The translations under genes were made by a program, and so were the position numbers. A stretch of 50,496 nucleotides of DNA from an uncultured Pseudomonadota bacterium (GTDB lineage Bacteria > Pseudomonadota > Gammaproteobacteria > Ga0077536). The notes under the pieces are model-generated. The model had not been told where the DNA came from, searched no databases, and saw only the letters and a list, made by a program, of their open reading frames with translations. Within the stretch, counting starts at the first letter, position 1, and every line of letters starts with the position of its first letter. This document shows, in pieces, positions 36,012 through 44,671 of this stretch. The stretch is taken from NCBI GenBank assembly GCA_913047675.1, contig CAJWTO010000006.1, forward strand, positions 1 through 50,496, in the 5' to 3' direction.

Positions 36012-37283
36012 ATGAGAATGAGAATGGGTGGATTTCTGTTGCCTAGTGCGGGGGCTACGCCACAAGAATTTGAACGCGGATTAGCAGGTCAAAATTCCAA
36101 TTATTATCAACAAAGTTTAGCAGATTGTGCTAGGTTGGTAACGCAAATGGAGGACTTAGGTTTTGACTTTGTTGCGTTCACAGAGCATCACTTTCATTTA
36201 GAAGGATTGGAGGTCTCTAACAACCCTGTCATGCTGGGTACTTGGGCTGCGATGCAGACAAAAAAAATCCGCATAAGTCAGATGGGGAATGTGTTGCCTG
36301 CGAGAAATCCTATTCTCCTCGCCGAAGATTTAGCAATGTTGGATCATTTTTCTCAGGGTCGAATGAGTGCTGGTTTTGCTCGAGGCTATCAGGCTAGACA
36401 CGTTATGACTGTCGGCCAAAAAATGAATGCGGTTTCTACTGCTGCGAACGACGAGGCCTATATGGAACACGATAGGGTGAATCGGGAGCTCTTTAACGAA
36501 CATTTTTCTATAATAAAAAAGGCTTGGCATAATTCGATGTTTAGGCACGAGGGCAAACATTGGAGTATCCCACCCAGCGGTATTAAATGGGATCATCCGG
36601 CGACTATACATATGGCACCTGGTATGGTTTCGGATGAAGGAAACCTTGAGCAAGTAGGTATAGCGCCGTTGACATTACAGGACCCTTCCAGTATTGAATT
36701 ATTTATTCCATTTACGATGAGCGCTGAGACAATTGAGTGGTCGGCGCGGGAGAGGGCTGTGCCGATTATTTTCTCTCCTATCGAGGAGCAGGCTAAGGGA
36801 GCTATAGATCTTTATCACTCAGCTGCGACAGATGGGGGACGCACCCTTGATTGGGGTCAGGGTGTCGGACACTTTAGGGAGATCGTCGTAGCTGACACGG
36901 ACGAGGAGGCATATCGTATTATGGAGGACGGATTGGGCTATATTTGGACCCGATGGCACGATTGGTTTGGCTTTAATGAGGCTCTTCGTTATGTGGGAGA
37001 GAAAGGTCCAGTTCCAAATACTCCAGAGGCTATGCGAGAGCGTGGATTTTCTATAGCGGGATCAGTAGATACTGTCGCACGAGGGTTACAGCAGATGATT
37101 GACAGACTTAATCCTGAATTAATTGTTCCCTGGATTGCAGCAGGCCCAGTAAAAGTTGATAAGTTGCTAAGATCAAATGAGCTCCTCGTGGAGAAAGTAT
37201 TACCGAAACTTGGTATAGAGTTAGATCAATTTGCGCCATCATTTAGGAAAGATTTCGATGGTAATGGATGGCAGGCTCGATGA
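36012..37283 (+). CDS. LLM-class flavin-dependent monooxygenase
   Basis: MEDLGFDFVAFTEHHFHLEGLEVSNNPVMLGTWAAMQTKKIRISQMGNVLPARNPILLAEDLAMLDHFSQGRMSAGFARGY; 423 aa. Confidence 0.92.
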   Translation: MRMRMGGFLLPSAGATPQEFERGLAGQNSNYYQQSLADCARLVTQMEDLGFDFVAFTEHHFHLEGLEVSNNPVMLGTWAAMQTKKIRISQMGNVLPARNPILLAEDLAMLDHFSQGRMSAGFARGYQARHVMTVGQKMNAVSTAANDEAYMEHDRVNRELFNEHFSIIKKAWHNSMFRHEGKHWSIPPSGIKWDHPATIHMAPGMVSDEGNLEQVGIAPLTLQDPSSIELFIPFTMSAETIEWSARERAVPIIFSPIEEQAKGAIDLYHSAATDGGRTLDWGQGVGHFREIVVADTDEEAYRIMEDGLGYIWTRWHDWFGFNEALRYVGEKGPVPNTPEAMRERGFSIAGSVDTVARGLQQMIDRLNPELIVPWIAAGPVKVDKLLRSNELLVEKVLPKLGIELDQFAPSFRKDFDGNGWQAR

Positions 37284-37295
37284 GAGGAGTGAGAC

Positions 37296-38747
37296 ATGGC
37301 AATTAGGAACGGAGAAACTTACATATCAGGTTTGTGTGACGGTCGAGAGGTTTGGTATGGAGGTGAAAGGGTTTCTGATGTTTCTAAATTTAGTCAATTT
37401 CAAGCTGCAGTACGTTCGATTGCTGAGCTTTACGATATGCAGCATTTGGAAGAACATAGGGCTCTGTTATCCTGCTATTCTGAAGAAGTTGAGGAGGAAG
37501 TGGGTCGTTCTTTTCAAATCCCGAGAAATCCTGAGGATCTTCGTTTAAAACGAGAGGCTTATTTTCTTTGGGCACGAGCAAACTGTGGGATGATTGGTCG
37601 AAGTCCGGATTTTTTAAATGTCATGCTGGCAGCGTTGGCTGCAAAAAAAAGTTTTTTTGCAGAGGGCGGAAAAGATCGCGCCAGTAACGTTTTAGATTAT
37701 TATCGTTTTGTCGCGAAGAATGATTTGTTTATGACCCATGCCCTCTTAGATCCGCAGCTTGATAAAGGGAAGCTGAGAAACGAACAGTCGGATCCTGATA
37801 TATGCTTGCGCGTAGTGGATGAAAACCAAGATGGTATTATTTTATCTGGCATAAAACGAATAGCGACAGCTGCACCGTATGCCGATGAACTGTTAGTTTG
37901 GCCTTTCCCACCTACTTTTCAGGAGGGCGAGGAGTCTTATGCAAATGTTTTTGCGATACCTATGAACTCCAAAGGATTAAAGACGCTGTGTAGGCCATCT
38001 TTTTCAAATAGCGGAACTACGAGAGATTTCCCTCTTTCATCTCGTTTTGACGAGATGGATGCGACGGTAGTTTTTGATGAAGTGCACGTTCCATGGGAGA
38101 GAGTTTTTGTTTATAAAAACATAGTACTTCTTAATCGTATGTACAGAGACAGTCGAATGAGAGAACTGACTGCGCACCAGACAAATACGAGGTTGGAGGC
38201 TAAGCTCGGCTTTGTATATTCGGTAATTCAGCGATTGGCAGAAGCGCAGGGAATAGAAAATAGGCCCGAGGTTATGGAAATGCTTGGTGAAGCGGCGGTC
38301 AAGATAGAGGTCATACGTTCAACCACTAGATCGGCGGAGTATCAGGCAACTTTGGACCATGAGAATGGAGTCTTGTATCCAGATTTAGCTTCTCTGCAGG
38401 CAGGTAGGGCTCTTGGGCCCATTTACTACCCTGAAATGATCGATATGATACGCAAGATGGGAGGTGGTGCATTGGTACAAGTGCCAGTGACCATGGCTGA
38501 ATTTGATTCACCAGTTGGACAAGATATCGAAAAAGCGCTGAGAGGGGCCGCGATAAGTGGTCAGGAAAAAACTCAACTTTTAAAGGTTGCGTGGGATCTG
38601 TGCGGAAGTGAATTTGGGTCTAGGCACGAGCTTTATGAGAAGAATTACGCAGGCGAACGGGGCGCTCTCTTGATGGGTGTTCAGCGGGAATATTATAGAA
38701 AAGACGATCATCTAGGCCATTTTAATGAGTTTTTGGAGGCTTTATGA
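37296..38747 (+). CDS. 4-hydroxyphenylacetate 3-hydroxylase (HpaB)-family FADH2-dependent monooxygenase, large subunit
   Basis: GETYISGLCDGREVWYGGERVSDVSKFSQFQAAVRSIAELYDMQ, MTHALLDPQLDK, GIKRIATAAPYADELLVWPFP, FDEVHVPWERVFVYKN; 483 aa. Confidence 0.9.
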   Translation: MAIRNGETYISGLCDGREVWYGGERVSDVSKFSQFQAAVRSIAELYDMQHLEEHRALLSCYSEEVEEEVGRSFQIPRNPEDLRLKREAYFLWARANCGMIGRSPDFLNVMLAALAAKKSFFAEGGKDRASNVLDYYRFVAKNDLFMTHALLDPQLDKGKLRNEQSDPDICLRVVDENQDGIILSGIKRIATAAPYADELLVWPFPPTFQEGEESYANVFAIPMNSKGLKTLCRPSFSNSGTTRDFPLSSRFDEMDATVVFDEVHVPWERVFVYKNIVLLNRMYRDSRMRELTAHQTNTRLEAKLGFVYSVIQRLAEAQGIENRPEVMEMLGEAAVKIEVIRSTTRSAEYQATLDHENGVLYPDLASLQAGRALGPIYYPEMIDMIRKMGGGALVQVPVTMAEFDSPVGQDIEKALRGAAISGQEKTQLLKVAWDLCGSEFGSRHELYEKNYAGERGALLMGVQREYYRKDDHLGHFNEFLEAL

Positions 38748-39622
38748 GTAGACATAGTGAAGTACCCACCACTTTCTGGTCGGATTTAAATCACGCTTCA
38801 TTTGAGCAAGGTTATTTAGAAGCCGGATCTATTAGGACTAGGTACTTACATTCTGGAGAGAGAGAGCTTCCTCCCCTATTATTACTCCATGGTACCGGTG
38901 GTCACGCTGAATGTTATATGCGAAATTTATCGAGTCATGGGCGATATTTTGATACTTGGGCCATTGACTTTGTTGGACACGGATGGTCGGGTAAGCCTGA
39001 TGTTGACTATGAAATTGATTACTATGTCGAACATGTCGCTAGTGTTATGGATGCGCTCGGTATTAGTAAAGCTCACATATCGGGAGAATCTCTTGGTGGT
39101 TGGGTAGGGGCCCGGTTTGCGCTGAAATATCCCGAAAGGATAATGCGTCTAGTCCTGAATACGACTGGCGGCGCGACCATGAATCCGTCAGTGATGGAAA
39201 AAATCAAGGTATTGACTCGTGCCGCAGTTAATGACCCAGAGTGGGATACTGTAAGAGCGCGCTTAGAGTGGCTGATGGCCGATCCCGCTACCGTTACTGA
39301 TGAACTAGTGAGGTGTCGACGAGAAATTTATATGCAGGACGGCTTTAAGGAGGCTCTTGAGCATATATTGGTCCTACAAGATCCCGAGATACGGCTTAGA
39401 AATAATTTGTCCGATGACGAGTGGTCTAATATCTTGGCTGAAACATTAGTTATTTGGACTTCAGATGATCCTACCGCAGATGATTCGGTAGGACGGCGAA
39501 TAGCGAGTTTAATTCCAAATGCTAAGTATGAATTAATGCTGAATTGTGGACACTGGCCGCAGTATGAAGATCCCAAAGTATTTAATGAGATTCATCTTTC
39601 TTTTCTTCGAGGTTGCGGTTAG
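38744..39622 (+). CDS. Alpha/beta hydrolase, meta-cleavage product hydrolase-like (MhpC/HsaD-type)
   Basis: PPLLLLHGTGGHAECYMRNLSSHGRYFDTWAIDFVGHGWSGKPDVDYEI, nucleophile ISGESLGGWVGARFALKYPERI, LNCGHWPQYEDP; ATGA overlap with the HpaB gene. Confidence 0.9.
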   Translation: MSRHSEVPTTFWSDLNHASFEQGYLEAGSIRTRYLHSGERELPPLLLLHGTGGHAECYMRNLSSHGRYFDTWAIDFVGHGWSGKPDVDYEIDYYVEHVASVMDALGISKAHISGESLGGWVGARFALKYPERIMRLVLNTTGGATMNPSVMEKIKVLTRAAVNDPEWDTVRARLEWLMADPATVTDELVRCRREIYMQDGFKEALEHILVLQDPEIRLRNNLSDDEWSNILAETLVIWTSDDPTADDSVGRRIASLIPNAKYELMLNCGHWPQYEDPKVFNEIHLSFLRGCG

Positions 39623-39628
39623 CTAGCG

Positions 39629-40573
39629 ATGTCGGTAAGGTTCGCTTTCGCCTCGCACACACCATTAAAAGACTATTGTGAGGTCGCGCCCGCCGTTTCG
39701 GAATCTGTAGAATCAGCACATATTGACTTGAGAAACTGGGTTGATGAATATCAGCCCGAGCTTGTAATTGCGATAGGTCCTGATCATTTTAATGGCTTCT
39801 TTTACGGACTGATGCCTTCTTTCTGCGTGGGTATGTCGACCGAGGCAGTCGGAGACTGGAATACGCCTCAGGGTGAACTTCCATCGAGCGAGGAGTTGGC
39901 TACTAAATTATTAGCTTATAGTCATAGGTCGGGCGTTGACCTAGCTTATTCTCACAATATGCGAGTAGATCACGGGATTAGTCAGTTTCTTCATGAACTT
40001 TTTGAGTGGCGGATGTTGCCTCCAATCATACCCATATTTGTAAATTGTGCTGCTGCTCCGAGGCCTCCTCTGGCGAGGGTACTTGAGTTGGGACGTATAA
40101 TCGGACAATTTGCTAGAGCTCAAAGTCTTAGAGTGTTAGTAACTGCTTCGGGTGGTTTATCTCATGATCCGCCGATTCCTTCGATAACGACTGCGAGTGG
40201 TAAGCTAAGAGAACGATTGATTAAAGGCGGTGACTTGAGCGCAGAAGCAAGACAAGCAAGACAAGAAATTGTCGTTCAGGAGGCTATGAAGCAGAGACAG
40301 GGAGAAAGTTTGCGACTTCCACTTAACCCGGAATGGGATCGGACTTTTATCAATAATCTGCAGCGTTTTGACTTTGACTCTCTCTTGTCACTGAGTGACG
40401 AAGATATCACCAGTGCCGCAGGATGCGGAGCACATGAAATTAGGGCATGGCTGACGGGAGCGTCCGCCGCGAAAGAATGTGGAATAACCAAGCTAGACTT
40501 ATTGCTTTATTTGCCTATTCCAGAGTGGGTCGCGGGCTACGGGATCATGCGCGGACAGATTATGAAGGATTAA
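39629..40573 (+). CDS. Extradiol ring-cleavage dioxygenase, LigB/MhpB (2,3-dihydroxyphenylpropionate 1,2-dioxygenase)-like
   Basis: FASHTPLKDY, PELVIAIGPDHFNGFFYGLMPSFCVGMSTEAVGDW, MRVDHGISQFLHELFE, TASGGLSHDPPIPS; MhpB-type His positions retained. Confidence 0.92.
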   Translation: MSVRFAFASHTPLKDYCEVAPAVSESVESAHIDLRNWVDEYQPELVIAIGPDHFNGFFYGLMPSFCVGMSTEAVGDWNTPQGELPSSEELATKLLAYSHRSGVDLAYSHNMRVDHGISQFLHELFEWRMLPPIIPIFVNCAAAPRPPLARVLELGRIIGQFARAQSLRVLVTASGGLSHDPPIPSITTASGKLRERLIKGGDLSAEARQARQEIVVQEAMKQRQGESLRLPLNPEWDRTFINNLQRFDFDSLLSLSDEDITSAAGCGAHEIRAWLTGASAAKECGITKLDLLLYLPIPEWVAGYGIMRGQIMKD

Positions 40574-40585
40574 GCGGAAGTTCTC

Positions 40586-40867
40586 TCAAAACTGGCTTAA
40601 AAGTACTTTACTATAACAATCCTCATTATACCCCACTAGTATTTGGTCTTTGAAGACAAGTGTTGGCGCTCTTAGGTTACCGGTAGGTCCAAGCATATTA
40701 TCAATTGCTTCGTCTGAAACGTTTTTTCCGCCGGTGAACGCCATGATCTTTTTACCTTTAGCAACAGTGATTTTTTTGGCAGTCGAAGCCAGTTTTTTTG
40801 CAGCATCTTTTCCCAATTTGCGAGAAGCAGGCACTATTTCTTGCGCTGTTAATTTTTTTGCCTCCAT
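40586..40867 (-). CDS. Small protein resembling ArsC/thioredoxin-fold family C-terminus
   Basis: GPTGNLRAPTLVFKDQILVGYNEDCYSKVL resembles the C-terminus of small ArsC-like proteins; Lys/Ala-rich middle; 93 aa. Confidence 0.5.
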   Translation of the reverse strand: MEAKKLTAQEIVPASRKLGKDAAKKLASTAKKITVAKGKKIMAFTGGKNVSDEAIDNMLGPTGNLRAPTLVFKDQILVGYNEDCYSKVLLSQF

Positions 40868-41108
40868 AAACTTGGAAGCTTTCTCGCAGGTAGTTCATCC
40901 CTTCCTATAGTAATACCAGTTAATTAAATTGCTCATAGTTTAATTTTAGCCTGTTACTGAAATTTATCTGCCATATTCTACTTAGAGTTAATATAATGTA
41001 AATTAAATTCGACGCTGAGGATTCGATTAGGGGCTATATTTATGGCGTCACCGAATCCCAATAATTTAATTAATGTTAGATTTTCATATTTAGAGCGCGT
41101 GAAAGGGG

Positions 41109-42356
41109 ATGTTAAAAATGAGACAGGTGCATATAGCCGGCGTTGGGATGACTAATTTTGGTAAATTCTTAGATAGAAGTTTAAAGGATTTGACCGGAGA
41201 TGCTTTAAAGGATGTTTTGTCTGACGCGGGCTGCGATGCCACAGATATCGAGGCTGCTTTTTTTGGAAATTGTGTCCAAGGCCACATGGAAGGTCAAGAT
41301 ATGGTGCGAGGCGAAATAGCGCTTCGACCTTTTGGTGTTTCTGGTGTTCCAATCGTCAACGTCGAAAATGCTTGCGCTACATCGAGTACTGCTTTTCATA
41401 TGGCCGTAAATTATGTGAAATCTGGCGCAGCTGACATTGTGTTAGCAATAGGTGTTGAAAAGATGTTCTCTGAAGATAAGGCGAGAATGTTTAGCGCCTT
41501 TGATGGCGCGTGGGATGTGCACGAAGTGGAACAGAGCGTCGAACGGTTCGATGGGATGGCCGAAGGAGTAGAGATACCTGAAGGCACCACCTCGCCGAGA
41601 CCGTACAGTGTGTTTATGGACATATACGCTGGATTTTGTCGGATGCACATGAAAGAGTTTGGCACCACTCAAGAGCAGCTAGCGATCATCGCGTCGAAAA
41701 ATCATTTACATTCTGTACATAACACTCGGTCGCAATATAACAAGGCCTTTACTGTAGAAGAAGTTTTGGCGGCGGCGCCAATAACTTACCCGTTGACACT
41801 GCCTATGTGCTCCCCTGTGAGTGATGGAGCTGCTGCTGCAATAGTTTGTAGTCACGAAGGTCTGAAAAAATTAAAAGGTCGTACCGATCGGAATGTGAAA
41901 GTTCTTAGTAGCGTACTGCGAGCGGGTAGCGATAGAGAGTTGCGTGATTTTGAGCAGCATGCAAGTAAGTTAGCTGCTATGACCGCTTACGATCAAGCAG
42001 GTGTTGGCCCGGAGGATGTTGATGTCGCTGAGGTGCATGATGCGACAGCGATGGGCGAGGTGATGGAAGTAGAGGCTTTAGGCTTGTGCGAGCTAGGCGG
42101 GGGAGGACCGATGGCACAAGCGGGTGATAGCACCCTCGGGGGACGAGTTCCTGTTAATCCGTCTGGTGGTCTTGAGTCGAAAGGTCATCCGATAGGAGCC
42201 ACCGGATTAGGACAGATTTTTGAGCTGGTTTGTCAGCTTCGGGGTGAGTCTGACGCACGACAGGTCGAAGGTGCGCGAGTAGGTATCGCGCAAAATGGCG
42301 GTGGTATTGTCGGGATCGAAGAGGCAGTGACCTGTATTACGTTATTAGGCACATAG
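41109..42356 (+). CDS. Thiolase family protein (SCP-x/acetyl-CoA acetyltransferase-like); true start may be ATG 41118
   Basis: MRQVHIAGVGMTNFGKFLDRSLKDL, NVENACATSSTAFHMAVNYV (Cys), DVAEVHDATAMGEVMEVEALGLCE, NPSGGLESKGHPIGATGLGQ. Confidence 0.92.
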   Translation: MLKMRQVHIAGVGMTNFGKFLDRSLKDLTGDALKDVLSDAGCDATDIEAAFFGNCVQGHMEGQDMVRGEIALRPFGVSGVPIVNVENACATSSTAFHMAVNYVKSGAADIVLAIGVEKMFSEDKARMFSAFDGAWDVHEVEQSVERFDGMAEGVEIPEGTTSPRPYSVFMDIYAGFCRMHMKEFGTTQEQLAIIASKNHLHSVHNTRSQYNKAFTVEEVLAAAPITYPLTLPMCSPVSDGAAAAIVCSHEGLKKLKGRTDRNVKVLSSVLRAGSDRELRDFEQHASKLAAMTAYDQAGVGPEDVDVAEVHDATAMGEVMEVEALGLCELGGGGPMAQAGDSTLGGRVPVNPSGGLESKGHPIGATGLGQIFELVCQLRGESDARQVEGARVGIAQNGGGIVGIEEAVTCITLLGT

Positions 42357-42374
42357 GCTTCTGTTTTTAACTGA

Positions 42375-44129
42375 TTGACGGAATTTGACGATATGGCTGA
42401 GCGACGGAACGCGAAGGTTTTAGAGCTGACAGGAGACTACCTGCCTGATCGGGCGCTTATCGGTGGGAAAGCTTGGTCTATATGCCGAATGAAAAGTCTA
42501 GGTCTGCCGGTGCCGCCTGCTTTTGTAGTTACTACAAACGTGTGTCAGGATTATTTGAATGCTCGAGAGCTTTCTGATGCCTTGAAAGATGAGGTTCTAG
42601 TTGCTGTAAGAGGATTAGAAGGTACCACTGGAAGATATTTGGGCGGCGAGGAACGGCCGCTCTTACTTTCTGTGCGTTCAGGGGCACCAATATCTATGCC
42701 AGGAATGATGGATACAGTGCTCAATCTAGGGATGAGCTTAGAGGTTCAGAAAGCGCTAGCAGTTGAGTCTGGTAGCGAAAAATTTGCGAAAGACACTCAT
42801 CTCAGATTTTTGACACTTTACTCCAATATAGTTTTGAAGCAGTCGATCACTGATGATGTCGAACCGGAAATCATTCTTCAGTCGTTAAATAGTGATGGAA
42901 AATTTGAGAGTCCTACGGAGCAATTATTCAAAGCAATAGAAGCCGTATTTTCATCGTGGAATTCTCGGAGGGCAAAAAGATATCGTAAACACAATGGCAT
43001 TTCTGATGAGCTAGGAACAGCTGTCGTTGTGCAGGCGATGGTTTTTGGAAACCTTGATCGCGCCTCGGGAACAGGAGTGTTATTCAGTCGCAATCCTTTA
43101 ACGGGTAGTAAGGAACCTTTTGGAGAATATTTAGCCAGCGCTCAGGGGGAAGATGTAGTCTCAGGCACCCATACACCTGACCCTCTCAGTTGTTTAGAGA
43201 AAGATATGCCAGAAATCTACGATGAACTATTAAGATCTTCTGAGGTTTTAGAGAATGAAAACGGTGATGTCCAGGACATCGAATTTACAGTGCAGAATGG
43301 CGAACTCTTTTTACTCCAGTCTCGCTCTGCGAAGAGATCGCCCGATGCTGCGGTCTCTTTTGCAGTGGATATGGTGGAAGAGGGTCGGATTTCTTCTGAC
43401 GTAGCGCTATCGCGAGTAACGTGTGAGCAGGTACGCACATTGCTTCGACCTAAGCTAGAAGAGGGCTGTACAATCGACCGAGTAACTCTCGCACAGGGCG
43501 AATCGGCATGTCATGGGGTAAGTCACGGTGTTGTTGCTCTAACTTCTGAGCAAGCTGAACTACTATCCTCTCAAGGAATAGATGTTGTGCTCGCTAGGGA
43601 AACGACCAGCCCAGATGACCTCCATGGAATGATTGCTAGTACTGCGGTTTTGACCGAGACTGGTGGTTTAACTTCACATGCGGCTGTTGTGGGTAGGGCG
43701 TTAGGAGTTCCGTGTATAGTAGGGTGCGGTTCTGGAAGTCTGCTGAGGCTGGAAGGGAAGAAAGTCACGGTTGACGCCACTTCGGGTAAGGTTTTCGAAG
43801 GCTATCTACCTATGGTACGGCCAAAAGAAAGAGATGATCCTCGTTTAGTTCGTATCAAAGGATGGGCAAGTGACCAATGTCCAATTAAAGTGGTGGAGCG
43901 GTCGAGCGCCGTAACACAAGAGGTCTTCGATTTAGATGATTTAGATGATTGCGACAGTCCGGAAAAGATTCCATTGTATTTGAAAGGACAAAAAGTTGTA
44001 TCTGGTAGTGTATTAGACTCCGGAGTTGGTGTTCTAGCGGCGATACAGTGTGGTATCGAGACTATTGTCACGGATAATCCGCTAGCGGTAACTTTGGCGG
44101 CGGTCGAAGCGAAAAACTGTAATGACTAA
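42375..44129 (+). CDS. PPDK-like protein: ATP-grasp plus phosphohistidine swivelling domain, no PEP-binding TIM barrel
   Basis: LIGGKAWSICRMKSLGLPVPPAFVVTT, LLLSVRSGAPISMPGMMDTVLNLGMS, ASGTGVLFSRNPLTGSKEPFGEYLASAQGEDVVSGTHTPDPL, TSPDDLHGMIASTAVLTETGGLTSHAAVVGRALGVPCIVGCG; ends ~100 aa after the swivelling domain. ORF-track start is TTG 42375; ATG 42393 is an alternative. Confidence 0.9.
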   Translation: MTEFDDMAERRNAKVLELTGDYLPDRALIGGKAWSICRMKSLGLPVPPAFVVTTNVCQDYLNARELSDALKDEVLVAVRGLEGTTGRYLGGEERPLLLSVRSGAPISMPGMMDTVLNLGMSLEVQKALAVESGSEKFAKDTHLRFLTLYSNIVLKQSITDDVEPEIILQSLNSDGKFESPTEQLFKAIEAVFSSWNSRRAKRYRKHNGISDELGTAVVVQAMVFGNLDRASGTGVLFSRNPLTGSKEPFGEYLASAQGEDVVSGTHTPDPLSCLEKDMPEIYDELLRSSEVLENENGDVQDIEFTVQNGELFLLQSRSAKRSPDAAVSFAVDMVEEGRISSDVALSRVTCEQVRTLLRPKLEEGCTIDRVTLAQGESACHGVSHGVVALTSEQAELLSSQGIDVVLARETTSPDDLHGMIASTAVLTETGGLTSHAAVVGRALGVPCIVGCGSGSLLRLEGKKVTVDATSGKVFEGYLPMVRPKERDDPRLVRIKGWASDQCPIKVVERSSAVTQEVFDLDDLDDCDSPEKIPLYLKGQKVVSGSVLDSGVGVLAAIQCGIETIVTDNPLAVTLAAVEAKNCND

Positions 44130-44170
44130 AACTATTTTCACAAAGAAAAAAATATCTGAGGACAAATTTA

Positions 44171-44662
44171 ATGGCTAAGCCTACTTCGGACGATATAAAA
44201 ACGTTGATTGAACAGTTTGAGCAATCTGACTGGAAGGAAGTGCATGTAAAAACTGATGGTTTCGAATTGTATTTGTCTGAAAACCCAAAAAGTTCGGGTC
44301 CTCCTTCGGCTGTTACACCCCAGTTGACCACAGCAACTTCTCAAACTGTTGAGAACGCTGATACGAGTCCGGTCGTTGCGGAACCGGCACTTGAAGCGGG
44401 TAAAGCCATTCTACCAGAAGGCATGACTGCCGTAACAGCTCCCAATCTTGGCACATTTTATAGTGCTCCAAAACCTGGTGCGCCGCCTTATGTTGAAGTC
44501 GGTCAAAATGTTTCTGCGGAGACAGAGGTCTGTTTGATTGAAGTAATGAAATTATTTACGCCAGTAAAAGCGGGCGTATCAGGCGTCATCAGGGAAATCT
44601 GTGTATCTGATGGACAGATGGTCGAGTATGAGCAGCTCCTTGTTGTCATCGAACCAAGCTGA
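44171..44662 (+). CDS. Biotin carboxyl carrier protein (AccB-like)
   Basis: N-terminus DDIKTLIEQFEQSDWKEVHVKTDGFELYLSE, APNLGTFYSAPKPGAPPYVEVGQNV, biotinylation motif EVMKLFTPVKAGVSGVI. Confidence 0.93.
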   Translation: MAKPTSDDIKTLIEQFEQSDWKEVHVKTDGFELYLSENPKSSGPPSAVTPQLTTATSQTVENADTSPVVAEPALEAGKAILPEGMTAVTAPNLGTFYSAPKPGAPPYVEVGQNVSAETEVCLIEVMKLFTPVKAGVSGVIREICVSDGQMVEYEQLLVVIEPS

Positions 44663-44671
44663 TTTTTACTT

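Noticed and set aside
41042-41155. Potential 37-aa upstream ORF (MASPNPNNLINVRFSYLERV...) overlapping the first thiolase start
   Set aside because: No clear Shine-Dalgarno and out-of-frame overlap with a well-supported gene; not enough to call.
43931-43955. Short repeat gatttagatgatttagatgat in the PPDK-like gene
   Set aside because: Two-unit coding repeat encoding DLDDLDD; simple acidic linker, not a functional repeat array.
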